Shown: piece after piece, positions 32,754 through 44,659 of the stretch | Layout of the letters: every line of letters begins with the position of its first letter | Position numbering within the stretch: position 1 is the stretch's first letter | Translations under genes and position numbers: made by a program | The notes under the pieces: model-generated | Databases searched by the model: none | Told to the model about the DNA's origin: nothing | What the model saw: only the letters and a program-made list of their open reading frames with translations | NCBI GenBank assembly: GCA_039090855.1 | Contig: CM077011.1 | Coordinates: 37,839,501-37,903,500, forward strand | Source: Macrothele yani | Taxonomy: Eukaryota > Arthropoda > Arachnida > Araneae > Macrothelidae | Length of the DNA: 64,000 nucleotides | Reading direction: 5' to 3'

Positions 32754-32938
32754 TGTGACGTACATGTCAAAACGAGATGTTGCAGAGATAAGCCTTCTTC
32801 GGTGAAGTTCAGGCTGTAGAATATCCGTCTCCGGAGAAGGGCGCTGTGGATTCGAGTCCCATAACCAGAAAATTTGGGATTTCACGCTATATGGACGCCT
32901 AAGCGTAAAACGAATCTCCTGACCGTGAGGTTCGAGAA
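32754..32938 (+). mobile_element. Diverged TRIM 5' LTR and internal start
   Basis: TGTGACGTACATG (32754) opens a region parallel to the TRIM LTRs: a degraded tRNA-like module with B box GATTCGAGTCC at 32850-32860, an LTR end ACGCTATA at 32891, and TGGACGCCTAAGC, a mutated primer-binding site, at 32892. The next bases (CTCCTGACCGTGAGG) match the TRIM internal region and run directly into the satellite. Confidence 0.6.
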
Positions 32939-35900
32939 AAATGTGTGATATTCCTTCCACACATCATCTGGAATTAACGAGAATTCCTTCTTCAGCGCTT
33001 CGAAAAATATGTGATGCTTCTTTGGCACATCGTCTAGATTAATGAGAATTCCTTCTTCAGTGCTTCGAAAACTGTGTGATGCATGCTCCACACATCGTCT
33101 GGAATGAATGAGAATTACTTCTTCAGCGCTTCGAAAAATATGTGATGCTTCTTTGGCACATCGTCTAGATTAATGAGAATTTCTTCTTCAGTGCTTCGAA
33201 AACTGTGTGATGCATGCTCCACACATCGTCTGGAATTAATGAGAATTACTTTTTCAGCGCTTCGAAAATGTGTAATGCTTCTTCCACACAACGTCTGGAA
33301 TGAATGAGAATTACTTCTTCAGCGCTTCGAAAAATGTGTGATGCTTCTTTGGCACATCGTCTAGATTAATGAGAATTTCTTCTTCAGTGCTTCGAAAACT
33401 GTGTGATGCATGCTCCACACATCGTCTGGAATGAATGAGAATTACTTCTTCAGCGCTTCGAAAAATATGTGATGCTTCTTTGGCACATCGTCTAGATTAA
33501 TGAGAATTTCTTCTTCAGTGCTTCGAAAACTGTGTGATGCATGCTCCACACATCGTCTGGAATGAATGAGAATTACTTTTTCAGCGCTTCGAAAATGTGT
33601 AATGCTTCTTCCACACAACGTCTGGAATGAATGAGAATTACTTCTTCAGCGATTCGAAAAATGTGTGATGCTTCTTTGGCACATCGTCTAGATTAATGAG
33701 AATTCCTTCTTCAGCGCTTCGAAAACTGTGTGATGCATGCTCCACACATCGTCTGGAATGAATGAGAATTACTTCTTCAGCGCTTCGAAAAATGTGTGAT
33801 GCTTCTTTGGCACATCGTCTAGATTAATGAGAATTTCTTCTTCAGTGCTTCGAAAACTGTGTGATGCATGCTCCACACATCGTCTGGAATGAATGAGAAT
33901 TACTTCTTCAGCGCTTCGAAAAATATGTGATGCTTCTTTGGCACATCGTCTAGATTAATGAGAATTCCTTCTTCAGCGCTTCGAAAACTGTGTGATGCAT
34001 GCTCCACACATCGTCTGGAATGAATGAGAATTACTTTTTCAGCGCTTCGAAAATGTGTAATGCTTCTTCCACACAACGTCTGGAATGAATGAGAATTACT
34101 TCTTCAGCGATTCGAAAAATGTGTGATGCTTCTTTGGCACATCGTCTAGATTAATGAGAATTCCTTCTTCAGCGCTTCGAAAACTGTGTGATGCATGCTC
34201 CACACATCGTCTGGAATGAATGAGAATTACTTCTTCAGCGCTTCGAAAATGTGTAATGCTTCTTCCACACAACGTCTGGAATGAATGAGAATTACTTCTT
34301 CAGCGCTTCGAAAAATGTGTGATGCTTCTTTGGCACATCGTCTAGATTAATGAGAATTCCTTCTTCAGTGCTTCGAAAACTGTGTGATGCATGCTCCACA
34401 CATCGTCTGGAATTAATGAGAATTACTTCTTCAGCGCTTCGAAAATGAGTAATGCTTCTTCCACACAACGTCTGGAATGAATGAGAATTACTTCTTCAGC
34501 GCTTCGAAAAATGTGTGATGCTTCTTTGGCACATCGTCTGGAATGAATGAGAATTACTTCTTCAGCGCTTCGAAAAATGTGTGTTATTCAATGCTTCTCC
34601 CACACATCGTCTCGTATTAATGAGAATTACTTCTTCAGCGATTCGAAAAATGTGTGATGCTTCTTCCACACATCGTCTCGTATTAATGAGAATCACTTGT
34701 TCAGTGCTTCGAAAACTGTGTAATGCTTCTTCCACACAACGTCTGGAATGAATGAGAATTACTTCTTCAGCGCTTCGAAAAATGTGTGATGCTTCTTTGG
34801 CACATCGTCTAGATTAATGAGAATTCCTTCTTCAGCGCTTCGAAAACTGTGTGATGCATACTCCACACATCGTCTGGAATGAATGAGAATTACTTCTTCA
34901 GCGCTTCGAATAATGTGTGATGCTTCTTTGGTATATTATCTGGAATGAATGAGAATTCCTTCTTTGGCATATCATCTGGAATGAATGAGAATTCCTTCTT
35001 CAGCGCTTCGAAAAATGTGTGTTATTTAATACTTCTCCCACACATCGTCTCGTATTAATGAGAATCACTTCTTCAGCGATTCGAAAAATGTGTGATGCTT
35101 CTTCCACACATCGTCTCGTATTAATGAGAATCACTTCTTCAGCGCTTTCGAAAACTGTGTAATGCTTCTTCCACACAACGTCTGGAATGAATGAGAATCA
35201 CTTCTTCAGCGCTTCGAAAAATGTGTGATGCTTCTTTGGCACATCGTCTAGATTGATGAGAATTCCTTCTTCAGCGCTTCGAAAAATGTGTGATGCTTCT
35301 TTGGCATATTATCTGGAATGAATGAGAATTCCTTCTTTGGCATATCATCTGGAATGAATGAGAATTTCTTCTTCAGCGCTTCGAAAAATGTGTGTTATTC
35401 AATACTTCTCCCACACATCGTCTCGTATTAATGAGAATCACTTCTTCAGCGATTCGAAAAATGTGTGACGCTTCTTCCACACACCGTCTCGTATTAATGA
35501 GAATCACTTCTTCGGTGCTTCGAAAATGTGTAATGCTTCTTCCACACAACGTCTGGAATAAATGAGAATCACTTCTTCAGCGCTTCGAAAAATGTGTGAT
35601 GCTTCTTTGGCACATCGTCTAGATTGATGAGAATTCCTTCTTCAGCGCTTCGAAAACTGTGTGATGCATACTCCACACATCGTCTGGAATTAATGAGAAT
35701 TACTTCTTCAGCGCTTCGAAAAATGTGTGATGCTTCTTTGGCATATTATCTGGAATGAATGAGAATTCCTTCTTTGGCATATCATCTGGAATGAATGAGA
35801 ATTCCTTCTTCAGCGCTTCGAAAAATGAGTGTTATTTAATACTTCTCCCACACATCGTCTCGTATTAATGAGAATCACTTCTTCAGCGATTCGAAAAATG

Positions 35901-36245
35901 TGTTATGCTTCTTCCACACACCGTCTCGTATTAATGAGAATCACTTCTTCGGTGCTTCGAAAATGTGTAATGCTTCTTCCACACAACGTCTGGAATAAAT
36001 GAGAATCACTTCTTCAGCGCTTCGAAAAATGTGTGATGCTTCTTTGGCACATCGTCTAGATTGATGAGAATTCCTTCTTCAGCGCTTCGAAAAATGTGTG
36101 TTATTTAATACGTCTCCCACACATCGTCTCGTATTAATGAGAATCACTTCTTCAGCGATTCGAAAAATGTGTTATGCTTCTTCCACACACCGTCTCGTAT
36201 TAATGAGAATCACTTCTTCAGTGCTTCGAAAATGTGTAATGCTTT
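32939..36245 (+). repeat. 65/66-bp satellite, about 50 monomers
   Basis: Monomer landmarks are GTGTGATGCTTC, TCCACACATCGTCTGGAATG, AATGAGAATTACTTCTTCAG and CGCTTCGAAAA. Variants alternate (a TTTGGCACATCGTCTAG type, a CATGCTCCACACATCG type, a CACACAACGTCTGG type), giving two- and three-monomer higher-order units in 33000-34550. In 34560-36240 a further variant with CTCCCACACATCGTCTCG appears at wider intervals, often with an extra GTTATTCAATACTT block. The sequence matches the internal region of the TRIM elements. Confidence 0.93.
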
Positions 36246-36299
36246 TCCTATTAAGTCGAAAACAAATGCCGTCTCCTGCACGATACACTTTAATGATAA

Positions 36300-37735
36300 A
36301 AAACTATGTACAATTAACTTAAATATGTTTAAGAACTTTCAACGCCAAAACGGCGTCATCCTCAGAAACAGTGCAGCAGTGAGCGCAGGAGTAGCCTATA
36401 TGCTTTACAAGACACAAAGTAGTTAATGCGCATGTGCAATAATCGGCAAAGTCCAAATCAAGTTCTGTGGGTACAAGCATAGTTGGTGGGCGTGACCTGA
36501 CCCAAAAGTGTTCTCCAAGGAAGGAGAATAAGCACGGTGAGGGGTTCATCGTTACAGCATCTTTCACCATTAACGAATATGTGAATACTTTCACAGAAAA
36601 GTGTTGATAGACGGTTCCTGGGAGAATCCAGAATTATGGTGTCATTCCAACATGGTAAGTAAGAACCGTTTAAACAGAGTCTTGACAAAGATGTAGCACC
36701 AGAATGCGTCCTGAGATTATACTGATGTTCGTAAATGCGGCGCCCCAAATTACGAGTGGTAGAGCCCACATAACATAAATCGAGGTCTGCAGGGTTAGTA
36801 GATTTAAGTGGAACCAAATATACACCGTGACGGTTCACACATTCAACACAATCTCTGTCCTGTTTAACAGTGTAAAATTAAGTACGAGACCTTACACCAA
36901 ACTTGAGTTTGTACATATGACATATGTTCTTTAAGATGTTACATACAGGTGGTATATATGGAATGGATCCCACAAATTGGTAGTCAAATTTATCTGCAAG
37001 CAAAGCTGTCTGCGGTCGAGCAATTGATTTCTTAACAATCAAGCGATCAATCATTTGACGAGTGTAACCAAAAGTCAAGGCAAACTGTTTAATCTTAGCT
37101 CACTCTTGGTCCCGGAGATCCTGTGTGGACGAGTGTGTGAATGCACGATTAATAAGAAAATGAAAAGCAGATAATTTTTGCGACATTGGATGAGAAGAAG
37201 TAAAAGGTATAAACGTGGCAGAAAAAGTTGGTTTACGGTAAACAGAAAACGATAAGGAGTTATCGGAAAGATTGCGAAAAAGGCAAAAGTCGAGAAAAGG
37301 CAAAATGCCTAAATTCTCGAACTCTACCTCGAACTTGATGGGATGATGTCGTGAAGAAAGTAAAGTGGCAAGGGAAAGAAGCTCATCGAAACCTGAAGCC
37401 AAACAACCAATACGTCGTCGACGTACCTGATGTAAAGAAGTGGTTTTATGGGGGAAACAGGAATGAGGGTATCCTCTATGTCCTGCAACAAAACCTCAGC
37501 AAGCAATGGAGACAGGGGAGACCCCACAGAGGTACCTGCCAACTGTCGATAGATAGAACCATTAAAATGAAAATAAGATCTCTTCGAAATAAATTGAAGA
37601 GTACACATTATGGAAGAAATTTCATCGGAAGAATAAATGCACAAACAATAAGATCATGAACATAAGATGCGGGGGTGTTCCGAAAAAGAGCCACTACATC
37701 GAGTGAAGCTAAACAGTAAGTGGAAATGTTGGTGG
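36300..37735 (-). mobile_element. Penelope-like element, 5' truncated and broken
   Basis: Minus-strand frames in order: SLDVVALF (37700s), a block with IYRQLAGTSVGSPLSPLLAE and the catalytic RYVDDVLVVW (37324-37644), FLDFCLFRN and VYRKPTFSATFIPF (37100-37402), FVGSIPYIPPVCNILKN (36878-37078) and a GIY-YIG domain with GVYLVPLKS, CYVGSTTRNLGRRIYEHQ (36458-36838). This RT-then-GIY-YIG order defines Penelope-like elements, which use telomerase-related reverse transcriptases. Frameshifts separate the blocks. The 3' region near 36330-36365 contains GCCAAAACGGCGTCATCCTC. Confidence 0.85.
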
Positions 37736-37737
37736 AC

Positions 37738-37797
37738 ATTTTCGTTTTAATGGTTCTATCTATCGACAGTTGGCAGGTGCCCCTATGGGGTCCCTCT
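37738..37797 (+). repeat. Inverted duplicate of Penelope RT segment
   Basis: The plus strand here encodes FNGSIYRQLAGAP, the same RT segment that lies on the minus strand at about 37515-37580. The inversion point is near 37736, giving a head-to-head arrangement. Confidence 0.75.
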
Positions 37798-37802
37798 TGT
37801 GT

Positions 37803-38557
37803 CCTCAATGGGTTACCATGGTCCTGTGGCTGCTCATAAGCCTTTCATCGCCACTCGAAATGCTACTCGTCGTTTAGCATGGTGTAAAGAACATTTATCG
37901 TGGACCTTAGATCAATGGAAACGGGTCCTATAGAATGATGAATCCAGATACACGATCCATCAGTCTGATGGCCGTGTGTGGGTATGGCAGCAACCGGTGG
38001 AACGCTATTTACCACAGTGTACTGTTCCTACGGTCAAGTTGGAGCTGGTAGTGTACTCGTGTGAGGGTGTTTTTCGTGGTATGGTTACGGCCCATTGGTT
38101 ATCGTGAACAAACCTGTTAACCAGCACGTTTACCACGATATTCTGCACAATTATGCCCTACCAACTCTGTGGCAATACTATGGAACCAAGTCTTGTTGGT
38201 ACCAGCAGGATAATGCACCAAGCCATAAAGCAAGGATTGTTACGGCGCGTAATTCCGTATCGTGTGTGGACTGGCCACCACATAGCCCTCATCTTCATCC
38301 CATAGAGCACATGTGGGATGAATTAAATAAGAATTTTGGAAACAACTCTTACTACTAAGCAACAGTTAGCGGAGGCATTATGTACTGAATGAAAGCGCAT
38401 ACCTATCGTTGCGTTCCAAAACCTTGTCGAGAGTATGTTTCGAAGGGTCAGTGCATGTATTAAGGCCAAAGGTGAACTGACACCGTAGTAATGTATGTCG
38501 ATCAATGCTATGTTGTGTTTCTCTTCTAGGTGTCCGGTGACTTTTGTCAATATAGTG
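37803..38557 (+). mobile_element. Tc1-like element, family G, 5' truncated
   Basis: The right TIR (complement of TGACTTTTGTCAATATAGTG) ends at 38557 before TA. The left end is missing; coding begins abruptly after the Penelope fragment with ATRNATRRLAWCKEHL. The first catalytic motif is NDESRYTIHQSDGR (just after a stop), the second WYQQDNAPSHKA and the third HLHPIEHMWDEL within 38095-38358. The C-terminus near 38400-38490 is FQNLVESMFRRVSACI in a shifted frame. Confidence 0.8.
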
Positions 38558-38968
38558 TATATCGTGGTAGAATAGTTACCAAGAAGAGATATGCCCTTAG
38601 AAATAAGCTGCGAAGCAAAATAGGTAATATTTGAATTGGGAGACGAAAGAGAGTTTACTTTGGTATGATACAGAAAACATTGAATATACGTAAATACTAA
38701 ATTTCAAGAAAAATTTAAAATGTTATAAAACGGCAAATTCAAGACGAGTTCGTTTTATCTCTAGCTGATTACAAAGATTCTGCTTTACGAACACGAGTGT
38801 ACTATGTTTAATTGGCAAACACATTGTCTTGTTGAGATAAGTTTCACTGATTCAGCCCCGCTTGCACCGAAGAATCAAAATGTTATAAAACGGCAAATGT
38901 TTTTATTTTGTTTTTATTAGCGTTTCGTTTTATTCGGAGAAAGATTGTTTTCGCTTAAAGATAATTAC

Positions 38969-39004
<36 letters not shown>

Positions 39005-39504
39005 TCAATTTATTCACATTTTAATCTCCACATTTTTGTTCCAGTAATTATCGGCGAGATTTTTCGCATTCGCAAACTATTTGACCATGAATTTGTGCCT
39101 TGTTCGAAATAGGAGCCCTTATACGGAAAATTCTTGCGGTATTGTTTTTTCACCTAAGATTTATCAAACCCTTATACTCCATAAAAAGAAAGCAGTATTA
39201 ACCAGAATACTTGGAAATGTTTATAAACTGCTGTCCAGAATTAATGTGACAAATACAAATACAAAAGTAAGTCCAAAACTAGACAACCGATTATAAAGAT
39301 TTTTTGGAGACATGTGCGAGAGAAAACTGTGTTAACTTTGTGCTATCTTCTATTTTAAAATATATAAATGACGTCAGTGCGTCATTTATATAATACAATC
39401 AATACAATGTAGGATGGTCGCAAATTACAATCAATACAATATAGGATGGTCAAAATTTTAAATGATTTTAGGGAAATTAATTTAATTATGGGGGTTTGCG
39501 GAAT
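38558..39504. other. Gene-free stretch with (AG)n and a hairpin
   Basis: An (AG)n run covers 38972-39000. A perfect 13-bp hairpin (TATATAAATGACG and complement, 6-base loop) is at 39361-39392. A direct repeat ACAATCAATACAAT.TAGGATGG follows at 39394-39417 and 39427-39450. No gene. Confidence 0.5.
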
Positions 39505-39798
39505 AATATTTATGGATTTTTAGACATTGAGAAATTAAGACAACATATATTACTAGGATTTATGTATAAAAGAAAAAAGGAGAATAGGTATAAACATTTA
39601 ATTCAGCTGAACACTGTGGGTCACGACTATCAAACAAGAAACAGAAACAGAAATGAATTTTGTTACTAATGCGGAATCCGTGATCAAGATTCATAAATAA
39701 CCAAGGACTGGTGTTTTGGAATGATCTTCCTTGCCAACTTACACATATTAATAATTATAATTATTTTCGAAAGCAACTGAAAATTAGTTGCTAACAAA
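39505..39798 (+). pseudogene. LINE RT C-terminal fragment
   Basis: The plus frame reads LRQHILLGFMYKRKKENRYK, HDYQTRNRNRNEF and, after a stop and frame change, LVFWNDLPCQLTHINNYNYF. The order of the FMYK, TRNR and FWNDLP blocks is that of jockey/CR1-type LINE C-termini. Tc1 element H follows at 39926; the A-rich sequence at 41330-41490 beyond it could be the LINE 3' end. Confidence 0.6.
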
Positions 39799-39925
39799 CT
39801 AAAATATAAAATTTAATAGTAGAAAAATTATTAATCAGACCATATATATGCGTAAATTTTATATGTGCAGGACATTTGGCTTGCCTACGCACTTTTGCGG
39901 AATTGGAATTCACTCAAGCTATATA

Positions 39926-41327
39926 CACTGACGAAAAAATAGTTGTAGAGGAATGAAATGGCGGCAATACATTTGCATAGGTAACATGTTTAATCGATTA
40001 AGGTTTCAAGATCACAGCTTATTGTAAGCGCGAGAAGAGACATTTTAAATGTGAAATGCTCGTACATTAATAATCGGTGTAACCGCCAGAATGTTGAATG
40101 CAAGCACGCAAACGTTCATGCATTGTGTCGTACAGGTGCTGGATGTCAGTTTGTGGGATGGAGTTCCATACCTGTTGCACTTGGTCGGTCAATACAGGGA
40201 CGGTTAATGCTGGCTGGGGGTGATGCTGGAGTTGTCGTCCAATGATGCCCCATACGTGCTCAATTGGTGAAAGATCTGGTGGTCTAGCAGGCTACGGCAA
40301 CATGCCAACACTCTGTAGAGCAAGTTGGGTTACAACAGCGGTATGTGGGCGAGCGTTATCCTGTTGGAAAACACCCCTGGAATGCTGTTCATGAATGGCA
40401 GCACAACAGGTTGAATCACCAGACCGAAGTACAACTGTGCCGTCAGGGTGCGTGGGATAACCACGAGAGTGCTCCTGCTGTCATAGGAAATTGCTCCCCA
40501 GACCATAACTCCAGGTGTAGGTCCAGTGTGTATCGGCCGCAGACAGGTTGGTTGCAGGCGCTCACCTGGCCTCCTTCTAACCAACACACGGCCATCACTG
40601 GCACCCAGGCAGAACCGGCTTTCATCAGAAAACACAACAGATCTCCACTCTGTCCTCCAATGAGCTCTAGCTTGACACCACTGACGTCGCAAACGGCAGT
40701 GGTTTCGAGTAAGTGGAATGCACGCTACAGGGCGTCTGACTCGGAGCTGTCCTTCAAGTAACCGATTTGTAACAGTTCGTTGTGTCACTGTGGTAACAAC
40801 TGCAGCTCGAATTACTGCCGCAGACGCGGTACGATGCACCACGGCCATACGCCGTACACGGCGGTCTTCCCTCTCAGTAGTGTCACGTGGCCGGCCGGAA
40901 CCCGGTCTTCTTGAGGCAGTACCTTCCCTTGACTACCGCTGCCAACAATCATGCACAGTGGCTACATTCCTGCCAAGTCGTTCTGCAATATTGCGGAAAG
41001 AAAATCCACCTTCTCGTAGCCCTATTACACGACCTCGTTCAAACTCCGTGAGCTGCTGATAATGGCTTCTTCGTCTTCTAAAGGCATTCTTGACTAACAT
41101 CAACACCCTACGTCGAATCTCAACGATAACTAACGCTCAGGAACGTTACAGCGCGTATTTACAGCAAACATGTTTTGCATGTTCCGAGGGGCGCTACTAG
41201 CGCGACACGTATGCGCCGAGCGCTAAATTTGCATAGACGTCATCTTACAGATGTACTCTCACCGCCTACCAACTGTCGTATATCTAACACAACCCCTTCT
41301 TGGTGTTGGGATATTTTACCGTCAGTG
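39926..41327 (-). mobile_element. Tc1-like element H, defective
   Basis: Ends CACTGACGAAAAAATAGTTG (39926) and the complement of ATTTTACCGTCAGTG (ending 41327), flanked by TA at 39924-39925 and 41328-41329; 1402 bp. Confidence 0.82.
40075..41088 (-). pseudogene. Tc1 transposase remnant (element H)
   Basis: Starting near MPLRRRRSH (41088, by frame comparison), the helix-turn-helix FERGRVIGLREGGFSFRNIA is readable. The 40330-40848 frame has SVVFSDESRFCLGASDGR. A frameshift near 40385 moves FQQDNARPHTAVV and the SPIEHVWG block into another frame, and the protein ends HSGGYTDY near 40072. All three catalytic residues survive out of frame. Related in sequence to elements A and C. Confidence 0.8.
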
Positions 41328-41329
41328 TA

Positions 41330-41590
41330 TATGTATAGTCTTTTACTCAATTTCCTGTTCTGTGGTTACACTGTACATAAGTATACATGCTCTATTATAT
41401 GCGTTTTCTTCTCAATATTTTATGTTATAAAATTAATATTGAAATGTAACATGGGTAAGCCTAACCCCATAACGAAAAATAAATGAAATGAAAGGAAATG
41501 CAAATGACGACAGTGCGTTAGCAGGCACGCGATCTTGATAAACGTTGCTCTGAACGTAGTGTGGCAATTGAAACTTGAGTTGGACATTTA
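41330..41590. other. Possible LINE 3' tail, otherwise no gene
   Basis: GAAATGTAACATGGGTAAGC and AATAAATGAAATGAAAGG resemble the 3' UTR and tail of a LINE, possibly the one interrupted by Tc1 element H. Confidence 0.35.
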
Positions 41591-41599
41591 CAGGAAGAA

Positions 41600-42560
41600 T
41601 GACTTCGCACCATAGCTTAGAAGACTCTTTACGGTGCACAGTGATTGGTAAATTAGAAGGAGAGCAATCGCAAGCTGAGGTAGCAAGATGGCTGAATGTG
41701 TCAAGGTAAGAGGTTTCCAGTCTCTGGAGACAGTTTCAGGAAACCGGAACAATAACTAGAAGGCCCGGACTTCGTCGCTTACGCGCCACAACAAGTCAAA
41801 CCAGTTTTTGTCTCTAACAGCTCGCCGCCATAGTAATTCGATTGCAAGACAACTCTCGCATCACTTCTCCTCTGCTACACGAACAGTGATAATCGAATTC
41901 AACAGTTCACAGAAGACTCCACGAGAGAGGTCTGTTTGCAAGAAGTCCAATGGTCTTCATTCCACTCGCTGCATCACACAGAAGAGCCGATCTGAATTGG
42001 GCCCGTGATCAGTGGGCCTATGTTCTCTTCAGTGACGAGTCGCGGTACAGCCTAAACACGCATTCTCAACGTGTGAACATTTGGAAAGAAGCAGAAGACA
42101 GAAATCTGCACATTAGGAAAATTGACAACTACTGTGAACTCCTGGCTGGGGCTGACGTCATGTTGGATGGAAGCACTCTGACTGCTGCATGCTACAGAGA
42201 GGATATGCTAGAGCTCTATGGACGGCTGTACAGGGAAGTTGTTGGTCCCCCAGTTCCTTTTTACGGACGATATAGCCCGTCCACATACGGCTCGGCCAGT
42301 CGACAAATGCGTGGACAGTGAGAATATTCACAGAACAAAGTGGCTCACGAGATCTCCGGATTTGAATCTGATGAAACATGTCTGAGATGCCCTGGGAATA
42401 GCAATTGCAAGCTGGAAGGCCCTTCCAGAAACCTCGCTGGAATACGACACGCAATGGGGGAGGAGTCACACGTATTGCACCACTTTCATTCACAGTCTTA
42501 TAAACAGCATGAGGACTCGTTGTGCGAACTGTACCGCTGTTTGGGGTAATCACACTCCCT
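41600..42560 (+). pseudogene. Tc1 transposase remnant (family I)
   Basis: Near 41640-41710 the plus strand reads VIGKLEGEQSQAEVARWLNV, the first helix-turn-helix, then LWRQFQETGTITRRPG. At 41950-42110 is YVLFSDESRYSLNTHSQRVN with the first catalytic Asp. TRSPDLNLMKHV at 42345 shows the third-residue region with Glu replaced by Lys. Frames shift several times and the second catalytic segment is not recognisable. No TIRs found. Confidence 0.7.
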
Positions 42561-43118
42561 ATTAGCTCCTCGACATCAGTGCCACTCGCTGCATCACTTT
42601 TGGACTGCCATGCTGTTGTTACGGAGATTTAATACTAAAATGTTAGGCAAAAATATTAAATCTTATTAGCAACATTTCTTTCCATTTTGCTTTGTTTCTG
42701 CAAGCGTGATAAACTTTTATGTTCATCACTCCAGCCAAGAAGCATGTTTTCTTATGTTTTCTCAGATGCGCCGCTGGCCATCTGCAATGGTATGATAATA
42801 GATGAACCATTTGTAATTTTCGTCTTTGTGCTCGAAGCTTGGTCCAGTGAAATTAGCATCTTTGCCATATTCACTTCAAAGTAACCGGAAGGGAACGCGG
42901 GAGTCATTTAATCTCAGCTTTGTGTTTTACGCTGCCTTTATTCCTTGAGAGAGAACGTAGTTTTAATGGAAGCGAAGGGGATGAGTTTGCCTGGGAACAA
43001 AGAGATAGCTGGACAGTCAACGCGAGGGGTCAGAGGGAAGCGGTTGCAAAAGGAACGCGAAGAACGCCTTAGGTGTTGGTGCAGAGTGCCTTAGGTTGGC
43101 GCTGAGCGCCCCGACTAC
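42561..43118. other. Gene-free stretch
   Basis: No gene seen. Two partial copies of CGCCTTAGGTGTT near 43063-43092 lead into the hairpin below. Confidence 0.35.
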
Positions 43119-43155
43119 CTTAACACCTAAGGCGAAGAGCGCCTTAGGTGTTAAG
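43119..43155. other. Perfect 16-bp hairpin
   Basis: CTTAACACCTAAGGCG, loop AAGAG, then the exact complement. The half-motif GCCTTAGGTGTT also occurs upstream at 43066. Strand and function unknown; no terminator logic applies in a eukaryote. Confidence 0.75.
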
Positions 43156-43653
43156 CTAGCCGGAGAATTGAGGTTTTTCCGCGTGTGCGGGAGAGAGCCG
43201 AGCGAATGACCAATAGCGATAACGTAAGGAAAAGCGGTTCCTGGGGGAAAATTGTTTGCGGAAAGAAAGAGTGAGACAAAACGAAGCCTATGGGCAACAC
43301 TCCACGATTAAGTCAAAGAGAAGAATAAATTGTTTTAAGAGATACAAAAAAACATTGCATGAATATTTAAGCGGCCTATTATTATTTTCTACCTCAAGAA
43401 GCAACAAGTTAACAAAGGTTAATTATCAACAGGTAAACATTGTCGCGCGCATGCTTCCTGCTCATAGCCTTCCTTTTCCGTTGTGTATTGCTGCGTTATC
43501 GATATATGAATGTCCGTATCAACTGTGGATTTTGCGTCATTCATGATTTTGTGTTTGTCACGTTAATTTTTTACCACAATGTAGTTAAATAATGTGAACT
43601 CATGATAGGCATCATTTTCTTACGAAAAAACGATAAATATGTATCATACGAAC
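43156..43653. other. Gene-free stretch
   Basis: No supported gene or repeat. Confidence 0.35.
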
Positions 43654-43684
43654 TATAACGAGGTAAATTTCTCCGTCATTTTTG

Positions 43685-43756
43685 GTCCACGCCGGGGATC
43701 GAACCCGAGTCCTCTTATTCCGGAACAAGTCGCTCTACCAACTGAGCTACGCAGAC
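43685..43756 (-). promoter_or_regulatory. tRNA-like module in 3' LTR of T3
   Basis: Minus strand GTCTGCGTAGCTCAGTTGG to B box GGTTCGATCCC; acceptor ends pair. Confidence 0.6.
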
Positions 43757-44084
43757 GTTCGTTCTCGCTGCTATCTGCCTTTATGTCGTGTGCGTCCTGC
43801 GGAACAGGCACGTCACATCCCCTCCCCGAAAGAGGGCCGGGGGCATGTATCGTTGTAGGCAGCCATCCGCTGAAGAACGTGCAATTGAGAACTCCCATTC
43901 AATCTGGTTTGTTTTATGCAACATCACACACATTTATTTTTCGAAGCGCTGAAGAAGGAATTCTCTTATTTTTCTTGTCTCGTGGTGTGGAAAGAACATC
44001 ACACCATTACAAGATCTTTAACGGCCGGGTCATCCGGGGAGTTTGGGCGCCATTATAACGAAGTAAATTTCTGCGTCATTTTTG

Positions 44085-44156
44085 GTCCACGCAGGGGATC
44101 GAACCCGAGTCCTCTTATTCCGGAACAAGTCGCTCTACCAACTGAGCATCGCAGAC
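44085..44156 (-). promoter_or_regulatory. tRNA-like module in 5' LTR of T3
   Basis: As at 43685, with a two-base swap in the D-arm (GATGCTCAG). Confidence 0.55.
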
Positions 44157-44217
44157 GTTCGTTCTCGCTACTATCTGCCTTTATGTCGTGTGCGTCCTGC
44201 GGAGCAGGCACGGCACA

Positions 44218-44640
44218 GAACACTATGTTGTTCAGTAATCATACGAGTTATGGCTACGAAACAATGAGACTGTGCTTGTCGCGAACGAAACTCGCAGTGA
44301 GTTGGCTGCCATTGACTATGAACTGTCCGTAGCCCGTAAGAAAATTTTCACCTAACGCTCTGCATTAGTTCAGTGACAAGTCTCACTTGAAGTACACTTG
44401 TGAGTGAAGTTTTTTTCACTGAAAGTAGACATGTTGTTGGTTCGCATCGTGAAAATGCTGAGTTCAATAACTGAGAAAAGGTTAAAAGTGGAAATGCTGG
44501 TGAAATGAAAGAAAATGCCTACCGAGTCTTTTCGTATGTTAAGTAAGGCACATAGGAAAGAGGGTATGTCACGTGCGCATGCGCCTGTTTTTGCACTACA
44601 TAAGAAGCTCAGTGAAGACGATTAGGTCTTTTCCACGTAT
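44218..44640. other. Gene-free stretch
   Basis: Probably partly the 5' flank of the following mariner; nothing recognised. Confidence 0.35.
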
Positions 44641-44659
44641 TATGAGAAGAATATTTCTT

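Larger units (their letters stand above)
43654..44217 (-). mobile_element. TRIM-like LTR element T3 with tRNA-like LTRs
   Basis: On the minus strand the 5' LTR is 44217-44054 and the 3' LTR 43817-43654, both 164 bp, beginning TGTG and ending CGTTATA. One base after the 5' LTR is TGGCGCCCAAAC (44052-44041). The purine tract GGGGAGGGGA (43827-43818) abuts the 3' LTR. The flanks carry a perfect 4-bp duplication GAAC (43650-43653 and 44218-44221). Non-coding. Confidence 0.88.

Noticed and set aside
32939..36245. CRISPR-like array (regular repeats with variable parts)
   Set aside because: Monomers are contiguous 65/66-bp satellite units with no unique spacers, in eukaryotic DNA without cas genes.
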